DNA of 64,000 nt from positions 124,001 to 188,000 of the forward strand of contig NZ_FMDM01000002.1 in NCBI RefSeq assembly GCF_900090105.1. Direction: 5' to 3'. Each line of letters begins with the position of its first letter. The first letter of the stretch is position 1. This document shows, in pieces, positions 1 through 10,200 of the stretch. The DNA is from Micromonospora humi (lineage in GTDB: Bacteria; Actinomycetota; Actinomycetes; Mycobacteriales; Micromonosporaceae). Below the pieces are notes generated by a model, which was given only the letters and a program-made list of their open reading frames with translations, ran no database searches and was not told the origin of the DNA. Made by a program: the position numbers and the translations under genes.

Positions 1-1124
1 GCGGCGGCGTCGGCGAGCTCCGCGACGTCGGCGGGCAGCAGCATCCGCGGCGGCGTGGAGTGCAGCAGCTCGGGCGGCCCGAGCCGCGCCGTGACGTCCT
101 GCCACAGCCGGCACAGGGTGAGGTGGTACTGGCCGTGCCGCACCGGCTTCTCCCCGGCCTGCGCGGCGCGGTGCAGCTCGCCCAGCGCGTGCCCCACGCC
201 GGCCGGCCAGACCCGCTCGAACACGTCGCGGTAGCTGGGCGCGGTCGGGTCGTCCAGCGGCTGTGCGCTCGGCACGTCCAGGTGGTCCGGATCGTCACCG
301 CCGGAGCCGGCGAAGTGTGGGCGGCCCACCGCCCGGTCCTGCACCTGCTGCGGGAAGTCGGGCCGAGGACTCCACACTGTCGGCCCGTGCGTGCCGAGCA
401 GGGTCAGGTTGCCGGCCTCGGTGCCGATGGTCACCCGGTGCAGCAGGTGCGCGTAGTTGTCCGGGTCCGCCGGGTCCATCTGGTTCTGCACCCGCAGGGT
501 CAGCGGCACCCCGGCGAGCACCCCGTCGACGCTGCGGAACGGCACGTCCACCGGGGACAGCCGGCGTACCTGCTCGGGCAGCTCCGCCGGAGCGGCCAGG
601 CCCCACGGGCGGACCCCGCCGAGCGCCTGGCCGAGGATGTCCAGCAGCGCGTACGCGACCTGGAAGCCGCACGCCGCGTCGACGTAGCGGGCCGGGCGGC
701 GGGCCAGCAGGGCGCGGGCCGCGGCGACGAACCGGCGCACCGGCGCGGTGTGCACGTAGAACGAGTTGAGGTGGTAGACCACCCCGGCCCGGCCGGCGGT
801 GCGCAGGCACTCGACCAGCTCGTCGTGGTGCAGCGGATGTTCCTGCAACACGTGCAGGCCGCGTTCCATCAACGCGCGGGCCACCTCGCCGCCGGGCCCG
901 CCGAGCAGGCCGCCGCGGATCACCACGCAGGCCAGCCGCACGTCCTCGGGCACCTGCGTCACGTCGGTGAACAGCGGCACCCCGTAGTGCCGGGCGCACG
1001 CCACCGAGCGGGCGCTGCCGCCGGCCAGGATCCCGGCCAGCTCGAACGGGAAGTCGGGCTGCCGGAAGGCCTGCAGGTAGACCTGGCCGAACTTGGTACC
1101 GGCGACGAGCACCCTCGGTCTCAC
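1..1124 (-). CDS. Thiazolinyl imine reductase, 3' end beyond window
   Basis: This is a Gfo/Idh/MocA-type Rossmann reductase of the Irp3/YbtU/PchG family, which reduces an enzyme-bound thiazoline ring to thiazolidine with NADPH during NRPS siderophore assembly. The N-terminus VLVAGTKFGQVYLQAF is the family's nucleotide-binding turn. QEHPLHHDE (residues 94-102) and LNSFY (119-123) match the region holding the proposed catalytic His/Tyr. About 374 residues are visible, close to full length for the family (about 350-370), so only the extreme C-terminus is missing. The GTG start at 1124 overlaps the TGA of the upstream reductase (GTGA), so the two are probably translationally coupled and form the distal end of the NRPS operon. 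Confidence 0.88.
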   Translation of the reverse strand, partial: MRPRVLVAGTKFGQVYLQAFRQPDFPFELAGILAGGSARSVACARHYGVPLFTDVTQVPEDVRLACVVIRGGLLGGPGGEVARALMERGLHVLQEHPLHHDELVECLRTAGRAGVVYHLNSFYVHTAPVRRFVAAARALLARRPARYVDAACGFQVAYALLDILGQALGGVRPWGLAAPAELPEQVRRLSPVDVPFRSVDGVLAGVPLTLRVQNQMDPADPDNYAHLLHRVTIGTEAGNLTLLGTHGPTVWSPRPDFPQQVQDRAVGRPHFAGSGGDDPDHLDVPSAQPLDDPTAPSYRDVFERVWPAGVGHALGELHRAAQAGEKPVRHGQYHLTLCRLWQDVTARLGPPELLHSTPPRMLLPADVAELADAA

Positions 1125-2260
1125 GCCACCCCCTCCTCGATCGGTTCGTAGCGGGCCAGCGGGCCGTCCTCGACGTGCAGCGCGGTGACCGCCGGGCTGC
1201 TCCGCAGCCGGTCCACCGCCCACGTCGGGTCGACCACCTCGGCCAGGTGGTGCACGCCGGGCGGCAGGTCACCGGCGGCGGCCGCCACCGCGCCGAGCGC
1301 CACCGCGGCGCCGGTGAGCGCGTTCGCGCCGGTGCCCCGGCAGGCCAGCACCCGGCTGCCGGTCGGCCCGGTCAGCTCCACGAGCAGCACCTGGTATCGG
1401 GGCCGGCCGAACGCGTCCAGCTCGGCCGCCCGGCACAGCGCGTCCACCGCGTCGGCCAGGTCCGCCGGCCCGGCCAGCCCGGCCGCGCCGACCGGCCCGG
1501 CCCGGGAGGCCGACGCGCGCCGGGCGCCGTCGGCGAGCGCGGCCGGCACCCGGCTGCCGGCGAACGCCGACCACCAGTCCACGTCGGTGAGGCCGAGCCG
1601 GCCGGCCAGCCGCTCGGTCTCGGTACTCAGGTACGGCTGCAACAGCACCGGTTCGTCGAAGAACGGCACCGCCACGCCGACCTGCGCGGCGAGCACCCGG
1701 CTGCGTCGCGCACCGTCGCGCCAGGCGGCCAGCGGCTCGCCGTAGCCGCCCTCGCCCACCGCGAGGAAGTCCCACGCGGCGCCCGGGCTGAAACCGTCGC
1801 GCCCGCCGACCCAGCCCGTCAGCCGCCGGGCGCCCGGCAGGCGCCCGGCCAGGTACGCCGGGAGCAGCCCGGACAGCCCCGGCATCATGCCGGCGGAGAT
1901 GACCGCGACCCGGCCGGCGGCGCCGGGCAGCGCGGCGACGGCCCGGTACAGCCCGTCGTCGCCGGCGGCGTCCACGTAGGCGGCGCCGGCGCGGGCCGCG
2001 GCGCGGCCGACCGTGTCGCCGACCGTGACCGCGGGACCGGCGCAGTTGACCACCGTGTGGCAGCCCGCGCAGAACGCATCCAGGCTGCCCCGATCGGTGA
2101 GGTCCACCGGGCGGGCCTGGACCCGCGGGTCACCGGCCGGCACCCGCCGGGGGTCGCGGCTGCCCGCGCGGACGGTGTCCACGGTCCAGGCCAGCAGGTG
2201 CGCCAGCGCGTGCCGGCCCACCCCACCGCTCGCGCCCACCAGCGCGATCGTGCCGGACAC
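1121..2260 (-). CDS. Saccharopine-dehydrogenase-like NAD(P) oxidoreductase
   Basis: A 379-residue protein with an N-terminal Rossmann motif (VGASGGVGRHALAHL, residues 8-22) and a saccharopine dehydrogenase NADP-binding-domain pattern (TVVNCAGPAVTVGDTV, then AYVDAAGD). It lies between the NRPS and the thiazolinyl imine reductase. From memory, PchK of the enantio-pyochelin pathway is a thiazoline reductase unlike PchG and may be of this type, so a second ring reductase is a fair guess. Starting at GTG 2260, it begins one base after the stop of the NRPS gene (TGA-C-GTG). The C-terminal half is alanine rich and less conserved. The substrate is inferred from neighbourhood only; an unrelated dehydrogenation or reductive release step is also possible. 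Confidence 0.7.
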   Translation of the reverse strand: MSGTIALVGASGGVGRHALAHLLAWTVDTVRAGSRDPRRVPAGDPRVQARPVDLTDRGSLDAFCAGCHTVVNCAGPAVTVGDTVGRAAARAGAAYVDAAGDDGLYRAVAALPGAAGRVAVISAGMMPGLSGLLPAYLAGRLPGARRLTGWVGGRDGFSPGAAWDFLAVGEGGYGEPLAAWRDGARRSRVLAAQVGVAVPFFDEPVLLQPYLSTETERLAGRLGLTDVDWWSAFAGSRVPAALADGARRASASRAGPVGAAGLAGPADLADAVDALCRAAELDAFGRPRYQVLLVELTGPTGSRVLACRGTGANALTGAAVALGAVAAAAGDLPPGVHHLAEVVDPTWAVDRLRSSPAVTALHVEDGPLARYEPIEEGVA

Positions 2261-2261
2261 G

Positions 2262-2762
2262 TCAGCCCTCCCCGGCGATCGCGTCGGCCCACCCGGACGG
2301 GTCGTCCGGCACCCGGGCCACGGTCAGCTCGCCGAGACACACCTCGCGCCACCACGCCACGCCGTCCGGGTCCGGCTCGCCCGCACAGAGCAGCGTCACG
2401 TCCCCGGCGTACGGCGAGCTGGCGTACGCGTCGCCGGGCACCGGGTCGACGACCGCCAGCCCGGTCACGTCCACCCCGGACTCGGTGAGCTGGCGGGCCA
2501 GCTCCAGCGCCAGCACGCCGGCCTCGCCCCGGCCCACCACGGTCAGCGGCTCCCCCGCCAGGTGCCCGGTCAGGTCGGCGGCGTAGTCGGCGGCGAGCCG
2601 CTGCACCAGCGGCGCCGGGTCCAGGCCGGCGTAGCGGTGCAGGGCGCCGTCGGTCACGCCCCACACCGGGCCGCCGGCGGCCAGCGGGGCGGGCAGACCG
2701 GCGTACCCGTCGAGCCGGCCGCTGCCGTCGTGCACCAGCACGTACCGGGGCGGGCCGTCACC
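2262..2762 (-). other. Degenerate thioesterase-like tail of the NRPS
   Basis: Residues 1510-1675 look like an NRPS type I thioesterase: RYVLVHDGSG at the start, LAADYAADLTGHL, then PLTVVGRGEAGVLALELARQL where PLxxxGxSxGGxxAxExAxxL is expected. The nucleophile position is Gly1588 (codon at 2526-2528, GGC), and the G after it is Ala. The region is about 165 residues against the usual 230-250. It ends in WADAIAGEG with no GxHxxxL segment, so the catalytic His is absent as well. It should not hydrolyse the chain by the usual mechanism. Confidence 0.8.
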
Positions 2763-5700
2763 GGCGAGCCGGGTCGTCTCCACCGCGCCGTCGTCCGGCT
2801 CGTCCTCCGGTGCGGCGGGCCCGGCCGTGGCCGCCAGCCGTCCGGCCAGCGCGCCGACGGTCGGGTGTTCGAGGATGGTCCGCAGCAGCTCGTCGAAGAA
2901 GACCCCGGCCGCGGCCGGCACCCGCTCGGCGAGCTGGCCGGCGAGCTTCGCGGCGAGCAGCGAGTCACCGCCCAGCGCGAAGAAGTCGGCGTCCCGGCCG
3001 ACCCGGTCGACCCGCAGCACGTCCGCCCAGACGGCCGCGATCTCCTCCTCCAGCCCGGCGCTCGGCGCGGCGCCGCCGGTCTCCGGACCGGCCGTCGAGG
3101 CCGCCACCACCTGGCGTACGGCGGCGCGGTCCAGCTTGCCGTTGGCGGTGCGGGGCAACTCGTCGAGCACCTGCACCACGGTCGGCACCATGTAGTCGGG
3201 CAGCCGGTCGGCCAGGTGCGCCCGCAGCTCGTCCGGCACCACCCGAAGCCGGTCCGCCTTGACCCGGGCCGCGATGATCCGCATCCCGAGCCCGGCCATC
3301 GGGTCGTCGGGCGCGGGCAGGTCCAGCACCGGCGCGGCGCCCGCCCCGGTGAGCAGGCCCCGCCACTCGTCGGCGTCGAGGAACGTCCGGTCGGTGCCGC
3401 GGCGCAGGTCGGCGAAGTCCCCCAGTTCGTCGTCGAGGCGCACCAGCAGCTCCAGCGACGTCATGATCTGGTAGTGCTCGCGGGTCATCTCCAGCAGCAC
3501 CAGATGCCCGCCCGGAGCGAGGATCCCCCGCAGCCGGGCCAGTGTCGCGGGCACGTCCCGGGTGGCGTGCAGCACGTCACCGGCGATCACCAGGTCGGCG
3601 CTGTTGGGCGCGAGGCCCTGCCCGGCCGGGTCGGCGTCGAGGTCCAGCGCGGCGAAGCGCAGGCCCGGCCGGTCGCCGAAGCGCTGCCGGCCGGCCTCGA
3701 CGAAGAACCCGGACAGGTCGGTGTAGAGGTAGTCGACGTCCAGCCCGTCGAGCGCGTCGAGGACGGCCGCCGTGGTGCCGCCGGACCCGGCGCCGACCTC
3801 GACGATCCGCACCGGGCCGGGCAACCGTTCGACGAGCGCCCGCACGGTCGCCGCGGCGACCGCGTTGGCCCACCTGTTGAACAGCGCGCCGGCGTAGAGG
3901 TTGTCCGACACGGCCAGCTCCCCGGCGGGGAAGAGCAGCGCCAGCGGGTCCTCGTCGTCGCGCAGCAGCGCCGGCAGCGCCGCGGCGCTGCCCTGGAAGT
4001 AGCGCACCAGCTCCGGTGCCTCCCCCACCTCCGCCGCCCGTCGCGCCGCCGCGTCCCACCCGCGCCCCGTCGGCGACAGCGTCTCCACCAGCCGGTACGC
4101 GTCGTCGTCGCGCCGCAGCACGTCGGAGTCGGTGAGTGCCCGCAGCCAGCGTCGCAGCAGCCGGCGGTGCCGGGGCGCGACACCGGTGGCCGCGTACACC
4201 TCGGTGAGCGGGTGCGGGCGGTCGTCGAGGAACAGGCCGGCGGCGCGCAGCGTGTCCAGCATGGCGGCCAGGCCGAGGCGGTCCAGGTCGTGCAGGTACG
4301 CCGCGTACCCGTCCAGGTCGGTGCCGGCGACCACGGCGGTGCCGGCGGTGGCGGGTCCGGCCGGGTCGACGGCCGAGGCCGGGCCGGGCGCCACGGCGGC
4401 CGGCTGGACGACGGCGGCCAGCCGGCGCTCCAACGGACGGTCCCCGTCCACCACGGCGACCGCCGCGCCCACGGCGGGATGGGCGAGCAGCGCGGACTCC
4501 ACCTCGGCCAGCTCGATCCGGTGGCCCCGGATCTTGACCTGGTGGTCCTCCCGGCCGAGGAACTCGATCACCCCGTCGGGCCGGTAGCGGCCCAGGTCGC
4601 CGGTGCGGTACAGCAGTTGCCCGGTGGCCGGGTCGGTGACGAACCGTTCGGCGGTGCGCTCGGCGTCGCCGAGGTAGCCCGACGCCAGCCCGGCGCCGCC
4701 GATGTAGAGCTCGCCGGTGACCCAGTCGGGGCGGTCCCGCAGTCCGGAGTCGCGTACGTGCCAGCTCTGGTTGGCCAGCGGCACGCCGTACGGGATGCTG
4801 CGCCAGGTCGGGTCGACCGCGCCGACCGGGTGGATGATCGACCAGATCGCCGCCTCGGTCGCGCCGCCCAGGCTGACCACGGCCAGGCCGGGCACCAGGC
4901 CGCGGATCTGCTCCGGCAGGGTCACCGGGATCCAGTCGCCGCTGAGCAGCGCCAGGCGCAGCGACGGTGTGCGCACCGTCGGCGCGGCGGCGAGGTAGTC
5001 GGCGAGCATCTGCAACTGCGCCGGCACCGAGTTCCAGAGCGTCACCTCGTGGCCGGTCACCAGGTCCGCCCAGTGGGTGGGGTCGCCGCGCCGATCGGGG
5101 GCGGGCAGCACCAGGGCGGCGCCGAGGGCCGGCGGCCCGAACAGGTCGTAGACGGACAGGTCGAAGCCGAGACCGGCCAGGCCGAGGACCCGGTCGTCGG
5201 CTGTCACGTCGAAGCGGGTGTTGATGTCGACGACCGTGTTCAACGCCGCCCGGTGCGTGATCATCACGCCTTTCGGGGTGCCGGTGGAGCCGGACGTGTG
5301 GATGACGTACGCGAGGTCGTCGGGCCCGACCAGGCGTGCCGGCAGGGCGGCCGGCGCGGGACCGTCGCAGTCGTCCACGGTGATCACCTCGACGCGCTCC
5401 GGCCAGCCGCCGTCCGCGCGGCCGGTCTCGGTGAGCACGAGGCGCACGCCCGCGCCGCCGAGGATCAGGTCGCGGCGCGCCGGCGGCTGGTTGGTGTCGA
5501 TCGGCACGTACGCCGCGCCGGCGAGCAGCGCGCCGAACACCGCGACGACCTGACGCCAGCCCTTGTCGGCGACCACCGCGACCAGGTCGCCGGGGCGGCA
5601 GCCGGCCCCGGTCAGCCGGGCGGCCACCGCGCTCGCCCGCCCGGTGAGCTGCCGATAGGTCAGTGTCGCGTCCGGCGCCACCACGGCGACCCGGTCCGGG

Positions 5701-7289
5701 GTGCGCAACGTCTGCGCGATTACGCCCTCGTGCAGCAGGCCGTCGGGCAGCGGCGCGGCGGTGTCGTTGACCTCGGCCCGCCGGCGGGCGCTCGCGGCCG
5801 GCAGCGCGACCGGGGCGATCTCCTCCCACGCCTCGTCGGTGCCGGCCAGCCGGCGCAGCAGCGCCGTGTACGCGGCGAACATCTCGTCGACGACGCCGTC
5901 GGGGAAGACGCCGTCGCGCACGTCCCAGTTGGTGGCGAGCCCGCCCGCGCGTTCGATGTTCTGGCAGTCGATCCAGACCTGCGGCGTCTGGCTGATGCCG
6001 TAGCCCAGCTCGCCGAATCCCTCCACCCCGGTGTCGCCGCCGAGCCCGATCGCGCTGGTGAACACCACCGGCATGAGCGCGGCGTCGGGTCCCCGCCGCC
6101 GGGCCACCTCGCGCAGCACGTCCACGCCGGAGAACCGGCGGTGGTCCAGGTCGGACCAGAGCTGCGCCTGCAGACGCTTGGCCCGCTCCTGCACCGGTGC
6201 GTCCGGTTCCTGTTCGACGGCGAGCAGGCTGACCGAGGTGAAGTCGCCGACGATCCGGTCCACCTGCGGGTGTGTCGGCGTGCGGTCGAGCAGGGTGACG
6301 TCGACGCAGAAGCGCGGGTGGGTGCTCCAGGCGGCGATCACCTCGGCGTACGCGGCGAGCACCGCGCCGGACGGGGTGACGCCGTGCCGGCCGGCGCGCT
6401 GCCGCAGCCCGGCCCACTCGGCCGCGTCGAGGCGCAGGTCGAGGCGGCGGAACCGGGGCGCTGCGGCGAGCGCGTCGGGGCGCAGCGGCAGCTCCGGCGC
6501 GGGCGGCAGGTCGTCGAGGCGGGCCAGCCACCAGTCCCGGTCGGCGTCGCGGCGGGGTCCGTCGCGCAGCGGCGCGGTGGCCAGCAGGTGGTCCCGGAAG
6601 GTCAGTTCCAGGTCCTCGGCGGGCGGGTCACCGGCGTAGCGGCGGCCCAGCTCGTCGAGGAGCAGGTTGATGCTGACGAAGTCGCAGACCAGGAAGTCGA
6701 TCGAGAAGTGCAGCACGCTGCGCTGAGGGCTCCGGGTCACCCGCAGCGTGAACAGCGGCCACCGTTGCGGGTCGTAGCGCATGTGGTCCAGCTCGGCCCG
6801 GGTGGCGGCGACCGCGTCGGCGAAGCCGTCCGCGTCCGCGTCGCGGACCTCGATCCGGTACGGCGGGACGTCCGGGCGGACCTGCTGGGAGCCGTCGCGG
6901 TCGACCACGGCGCGGAGCATGTCGTGCCGGGCGACCACCTCCCGCCAGGCGTGTGCCAGCCGGTCCACGTCGAGGTCGGCGAAGCCCAGCTCGCCGTAGC
7001 CGTGGCAGCCGACCCCGCCGTAGGCGAACGTGTCACCGCGCCCGAGCAGGTAGGCGCTCTGCACGTCGGTGAGCGGGAACGGCTCGTACCGCTGCTCGGG
7101 GTGCGGCACGGCGGCGGGGACGGCGGCGTCGCGCACCGCGGCCAGCACCTCCTCCCGGTGCCGGCGCAGCGCGGCCCGCCGCTGCTCGGTCAGGACGCCG
7201 GCCGGGGCGCGGAAGCGGAGCTGGCCGTCCTCCTCCCAGAGTCGGACACCGAGTTCGGCCAGTTCGGCGAGAAGGTCCTGCCCGGTCAT
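2262..7289 (-). CDS. NRPS: docking-Cy-A(MT)-PCP-TE-like, Cys-activating
   Basis: 1675 residues, with the layout of PchF and the NRPS part of HMWP1. Residues 1-55 resemble a TubC-type docking domain. A heterocyclization domain spans about 66-490, with the DxxxxD motif as DFLVCD (198-203). The adenylation domain starts about 515 and has A3 HTSGSTGTPKG (664-674). Pocket residues D710, L711, Y714, N753, L, S, L, I, W read DLYNLSLIW, the cysteine code known from this family. A methyltransferase is inserted between A8 and A9 (about 990-1345; VEVGAGSGG at 1163-1171), so N-methylation of a ring is expected. The PCP has LGGDS with Ser1443. The terminal TE-like region is degenerate (separate entry). 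The ATG at 7289 overlaps the upstream NRPS stop (ATGA), so chain transfer from that protein is implied. Confidence 0.93.
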   Translation of the reverse strand: MTGQDLLAELAELGVRLWEEDGQLRFRAPAGVLTEQRRAALRRHREEVLAAVRDAAVPAAVPHPEQRYEPFPLTDVQSAYLLGRGDTFAYGGVGCHGYGELGFADLDVDRLAHAWREVVARHDMLRAVVDRDGSQQVRPDVPPYRIEVRDADADGFADAVAATRAELDHMRYDPQRWPLFTLRVTRSPQRSVLHFSIDFLVCDFVSINLLLDELGRRYAGDPPAEDLELTFRDHLLATAPLRDGPRRDADRDWWLARLDDLPPAPELPLRPDALAAAPRFRRLDLRLDAAEWAGLRQRAGRHGVTPSGAVLAAYAEVIAAWSTHPRFCVDVTLLDRTPTHPQVDRIVGDFTSVSLLAVEQEPDAPVQERAKRLQAQLWSDLDHRRFSGVDVLREVARRRGPDAALMPVVFTSAIGLGGDTGVEGFGELGYGISQTPQVWIDCQNIERAGGLATNWDVRDGVFPDGVVDEMFAAYTALLRRLAGTDEAWEEIAPVALPAASARRRAEVNDTAAPLPDGLLHEGVIAQTLRTPDRVAVVAPDATLTYRQLTGRASAVAARLTGAGCRPGDLVAVVADKGWRQVVAVFGALLAGAAYVPIDTNQPPARRDLILGGAGVRLVLTETGRADGGWPERVEVITVDDCDGPAPAALPARLVGPDDLAYVIHTSGSTGTPKGVMITHRAALNTVVDINTRFDVTADDRVLGLAGLGFDLSVYDLFGPPALGAALVLPAPDRRGDPTHWADLVTGHEVTLWNSVPAQLQMLADYLAAAPTVRTPSLRLALLSGDWIPVTLPEQIRGLVPGLAVVSLGGATEAAIWSIIHPVGAVDPTWRSIPYGVPLANQSWHVRDSGLRDRPDWVTGELYIGGAGLASGYLGDAERTAERFVTDPATGQLLYRTGDLGRYRPDGVIEFLGREDHQVKIRGHRIELAEVESALLAHPAVGAAVAVVDGDRPLERRLAAVVQPAAVAPGPASAVDPAGPATAGTAVVAGTDLDGYAAYLHDLDRLGLAAMLDTLRAAGLFLDDRPHPLTEVYAATGVAPRHRRLLRRWLRALTDSDVLRRDDDAYRLVETLSPTGRGWDAAARRAAEVGEAPELVRYFQGSAAALPALLRDDEDPLALLFPAGELAVSDNLYAGALFNRWANAVAAATVRALVERLPGPVRIVEVGAGSGGTTAAVLDALDGLDVDYLYTDLSGFFVEAGRQRFGDRPGLRFAALDLDADPAGQGLAPNSADLVIAGDVLHATRDVPATLARLRGILAPGGHLVLLEMTREHYQIMTSLELLVRLDDELGDFADLRRGTDRTFLDADEWRGLLTGAGAAPVLDLPAPDDPMAGLGMRIIAARVKADRLRVVPDELRAHLADRLPDYMVPTVVQVLDELPRTANGKLDRAAVRQVVAASTAGPETGGAAPSAGLEEEIAAVWADVLRVDRVGRDADFFALGGDSLLAAKLAGQLAERVPAAAGVFFDELLRTILEHPTVGALAGRLAATAGPAAPEDEPDDGAVETTRLAGDGPPRYVLVHDGSGRLDGYAGLPAPLAAGGPVWGVTDGALHRYAGLDPAPLVQRLAADYAADLTGHLAGEPLTVVGRGEAGVLALELARQLTESGVDVTGLAVVDPVPGDAYASSPYAGDVTLLCAGEPDPDGVAWWREVCLGELTVARVPDDPSGWADAIAGEG

Positions 7290-10200
7290 ATCGCCCCTTC
7301 CTCGTACGCGCCGGCGGCGTCCTGCACGGCGCTGGCCAGGTCCGCGATGGTGGGTCGGTCGAACAGCCCGCGCATCGGCAGGTCGACGCCGTAGCGGTCG
7401 CGCAGCACCGCCAGCAGGCGGGTGGCGAGCAGGCTGTCCCCGCCGAGGCCGAAGAAGTTGCGGTTGCGGCCGGGCGTCGGGCAGCCCAGCAGCTCGGCCC
7501 AGAGCGCGCCGAGTTCGGTCTCCAGCCCGGGCCGGGGCGGCTCGTCGGGCGGGGCGCCGTCGCCGGTGGCGATCAGCCGGGCCACCGCGCCACGGTCGAC
7601 CTTGCCGTTGGCGGTCAGCGGCAACTCGTCGAGGACCGTGACGTGCTCGGGGATCATGTACGCGGGCAGCCGGTCGGCGAGGTGGGTGTGCAGGTCGTCG
7701 AGGTCCAGGGCCTGGTGGACGGTGACGGCTGCGGCGAGGCGGCGGGTGGTGCCGCCGACCGCGACGGCGACGGTCTCCCGCACGGCGGGGTGGTGCAGCA
7801 ACGCGGCCTCGATCTCGCCGAGTTCGATGCGGTGGCCGCGGATCTTGACCTGGTGGTCGGTGCGGCCGAGGAATTCCAGGGTGCCGTCGGGCCAGTAGCG
7901 GCCGAGGTCGCCGGTGCGGTACCAGCGGGTGCCGTCGTGGGTGACGAAGCGTTCGGCGGTGCGTTGCGGGTCGCCCCGGTAGCCGGCGGCTACTCCGGCC
8001 CCGCCGATCCACAGCTCGCCCGGCACCCAGTCCGGGCAGTCCCGGCCCCGCCCGTCCACCACCCGGTAGCGCTGGTTGGGCAGCGGGTGCCCGTACGGGA
8101 CGGACCGCCAGTGCGCCGGCACCTCGTGCACCTCGCACGCGTTCGACCAGATCGCCGCCTCGGTGGCCCCGCCGAGCGCGACGAGCCGCGCGCCGGGCCG
8201 GCAGGCGGTCAACCGGTCCCGCAGGTCCAGCCCCACCCAGTCGCCGGAGACGAGCGCGAGCCGCAGCGCCGTCAGGGGTTCGTCGCCGGCGGCGGTGAGC
8301 AGCATGTCGAGCAGCGCCGGCACGGTGTTCCAGAGTGTGACGTGGTGGTCGGTGGCCAGGCGCAGCCAGACGCGGGCGTCGCGGCGTTGTTCCTCGGTCA
8401 CGACGACCAGCGCGCCGCCGGCGCCGAGCAGGCCGAAGAGGTCGAACACCGACAGGTCGAAGTCCAGTGCGGACACCGCGAGCACGCGGTCGTCGGCGTC
8501 GATGTCGTAGCGTCGGCGGATCGCCTCGATGGTGTTGACCGCGGCGGCGTGCGACACCTCGACGCCCTTGGGCTCCCCCGTCGACCCCGACGTGAAGATC
8601 ACATACGCCGGCGACGTCGGGTCGACCCGCACCGGCCGCTCCAGCGCCGGCCCACCGTCCCCGTCCGGCCCCAGCTCACCGGCCGCCGGCCCACCGTCGG
8701 GTCCGGTGTCTCCTGCCACCGGTCCGCCGTCGGGTTCCATCCCCCCGGCCACCGGTCCGCCGTCGGGTCCCGTGCCCCCGGCCACCGGTCCGACCAGCGC
8801 GGGCGCGCCGCTACCGTGGCGGATCAGCATCTTGGCGCCGGCCCGGCTCAGGATGCGGTCCCGGCGGGCGGCCGGCTGGTCCACACCCACCGGCACGTAC
8901 ACGCCCCCGGCGGCCAGCACCGCGAGGACCGCGGCGATCTGGTCCACGCCCTTGGGCAGGCACACCCCGACCGCGTCACCGACCCCGACCCCGGCCCGGA
9001 CCAGCGCACCGGCCAGCCGCAACGACCGCTCGGCCAGCTCCCCGTAGGACACCGCGACGCCGTCGCCGCACACCGCCGTCCGGCCCGGCTCCCGCGCCGC
9101 CCACCCGAAGAACCCCTCGTGCAACACGCCCATCGGCAACTCGCAGGCGGTGTCGTTCACCCGCTCCCGCACCGCCCGCTGCGCCGCGGGCAACCCCACC
9201 GGCACCGCCCGCGACCAGTCCCCCCGCGCCAGAGCGCGCAGCACCTCCAGATAGGCGTCGAACATCGCCTCCGAGACACCGGGCGGGAACAGCTCCGCCA
9301 CCAGGTCCCAGTTCACGAGCAGGCCGCCGTCGCGCTCCATGACCTGGTTGTCCAGCCACACCTGCGGGGTCTGCGAGGCACCCCAGATCTGCTCGCCGAA
9401 CGGCAGGTCCATGCTGACCAGCTCGTCGCTGATGCCGAGCGCGCTGGTGAAGACCACCGGCATGGTCGCCGCGGAGGCCCCGGTGCGGCGGGCGATCTCC
9501 CGCAGCACCCAGAGAGCGGACACGCCGTGGTGCTCCATGCCGTCCCACATCCGCTCCTGCAGGCGGCGGACCAGGGTCAGGAAGTCGTCGCCGGCAGTGG
9601 GCCGGTGCGGCACGAGCAGCAGCGACGTGAAGTCGCCCAACACGTGGTCGATGTCCGGGTGGACCTCACGGCGGTCGAACAGGGTCAGGTTGAGCGTGAG
9701 GTCTCCCCGGCCGCTCCACGCCGAGAGCACCTCGGCGTACGCGGTGGCGAGGACCGCGGCCGGGCTCACGCCGTGGGTACGGGCGGTGGCCACCAGTGCG
9801 CTCCACCGGGCGGGGTCGAGGCGTCCCTCGTGCCGGACGAACCGGGGCGCGCGGACCCGGTCCGGGTCGACCGCCAGCGGCAACTGCGGCGCGGGCGGCA
9901 GCTCGGCCGCCTGCGTCGACCAGTAGCGCCGGTCCTCCGCGACGGTGGCCTCGTCGGGCTGGGCGTGCAGCACGTAGTCCCGGAAGGACACCCCGATCGG
10001 GTGCAGCGGCGCGTCCAGGTCGGCGTAGAGGGCGGACAGCTCGGCGAAGACGGTGACGATGCTCAGCGCGTCGAGCACGATGTAGTCGAAGCTGAACGCC
10101 AGCCGGACCCGGTTCTCGCCGTACCGGACCGCCTCGACGGCCACCAGCGGCCAGCGGGTCGGATCGGCGACGCGGTGCGACAGCCGGTCACGCAGGTCGG

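Noticed and set aside
2013..7394. Open frame of 1793 codons on the plus strand
   Set aside because: It is antisense to the NRPS, with no domain pattern; long antisense frames are expected at this G+C.
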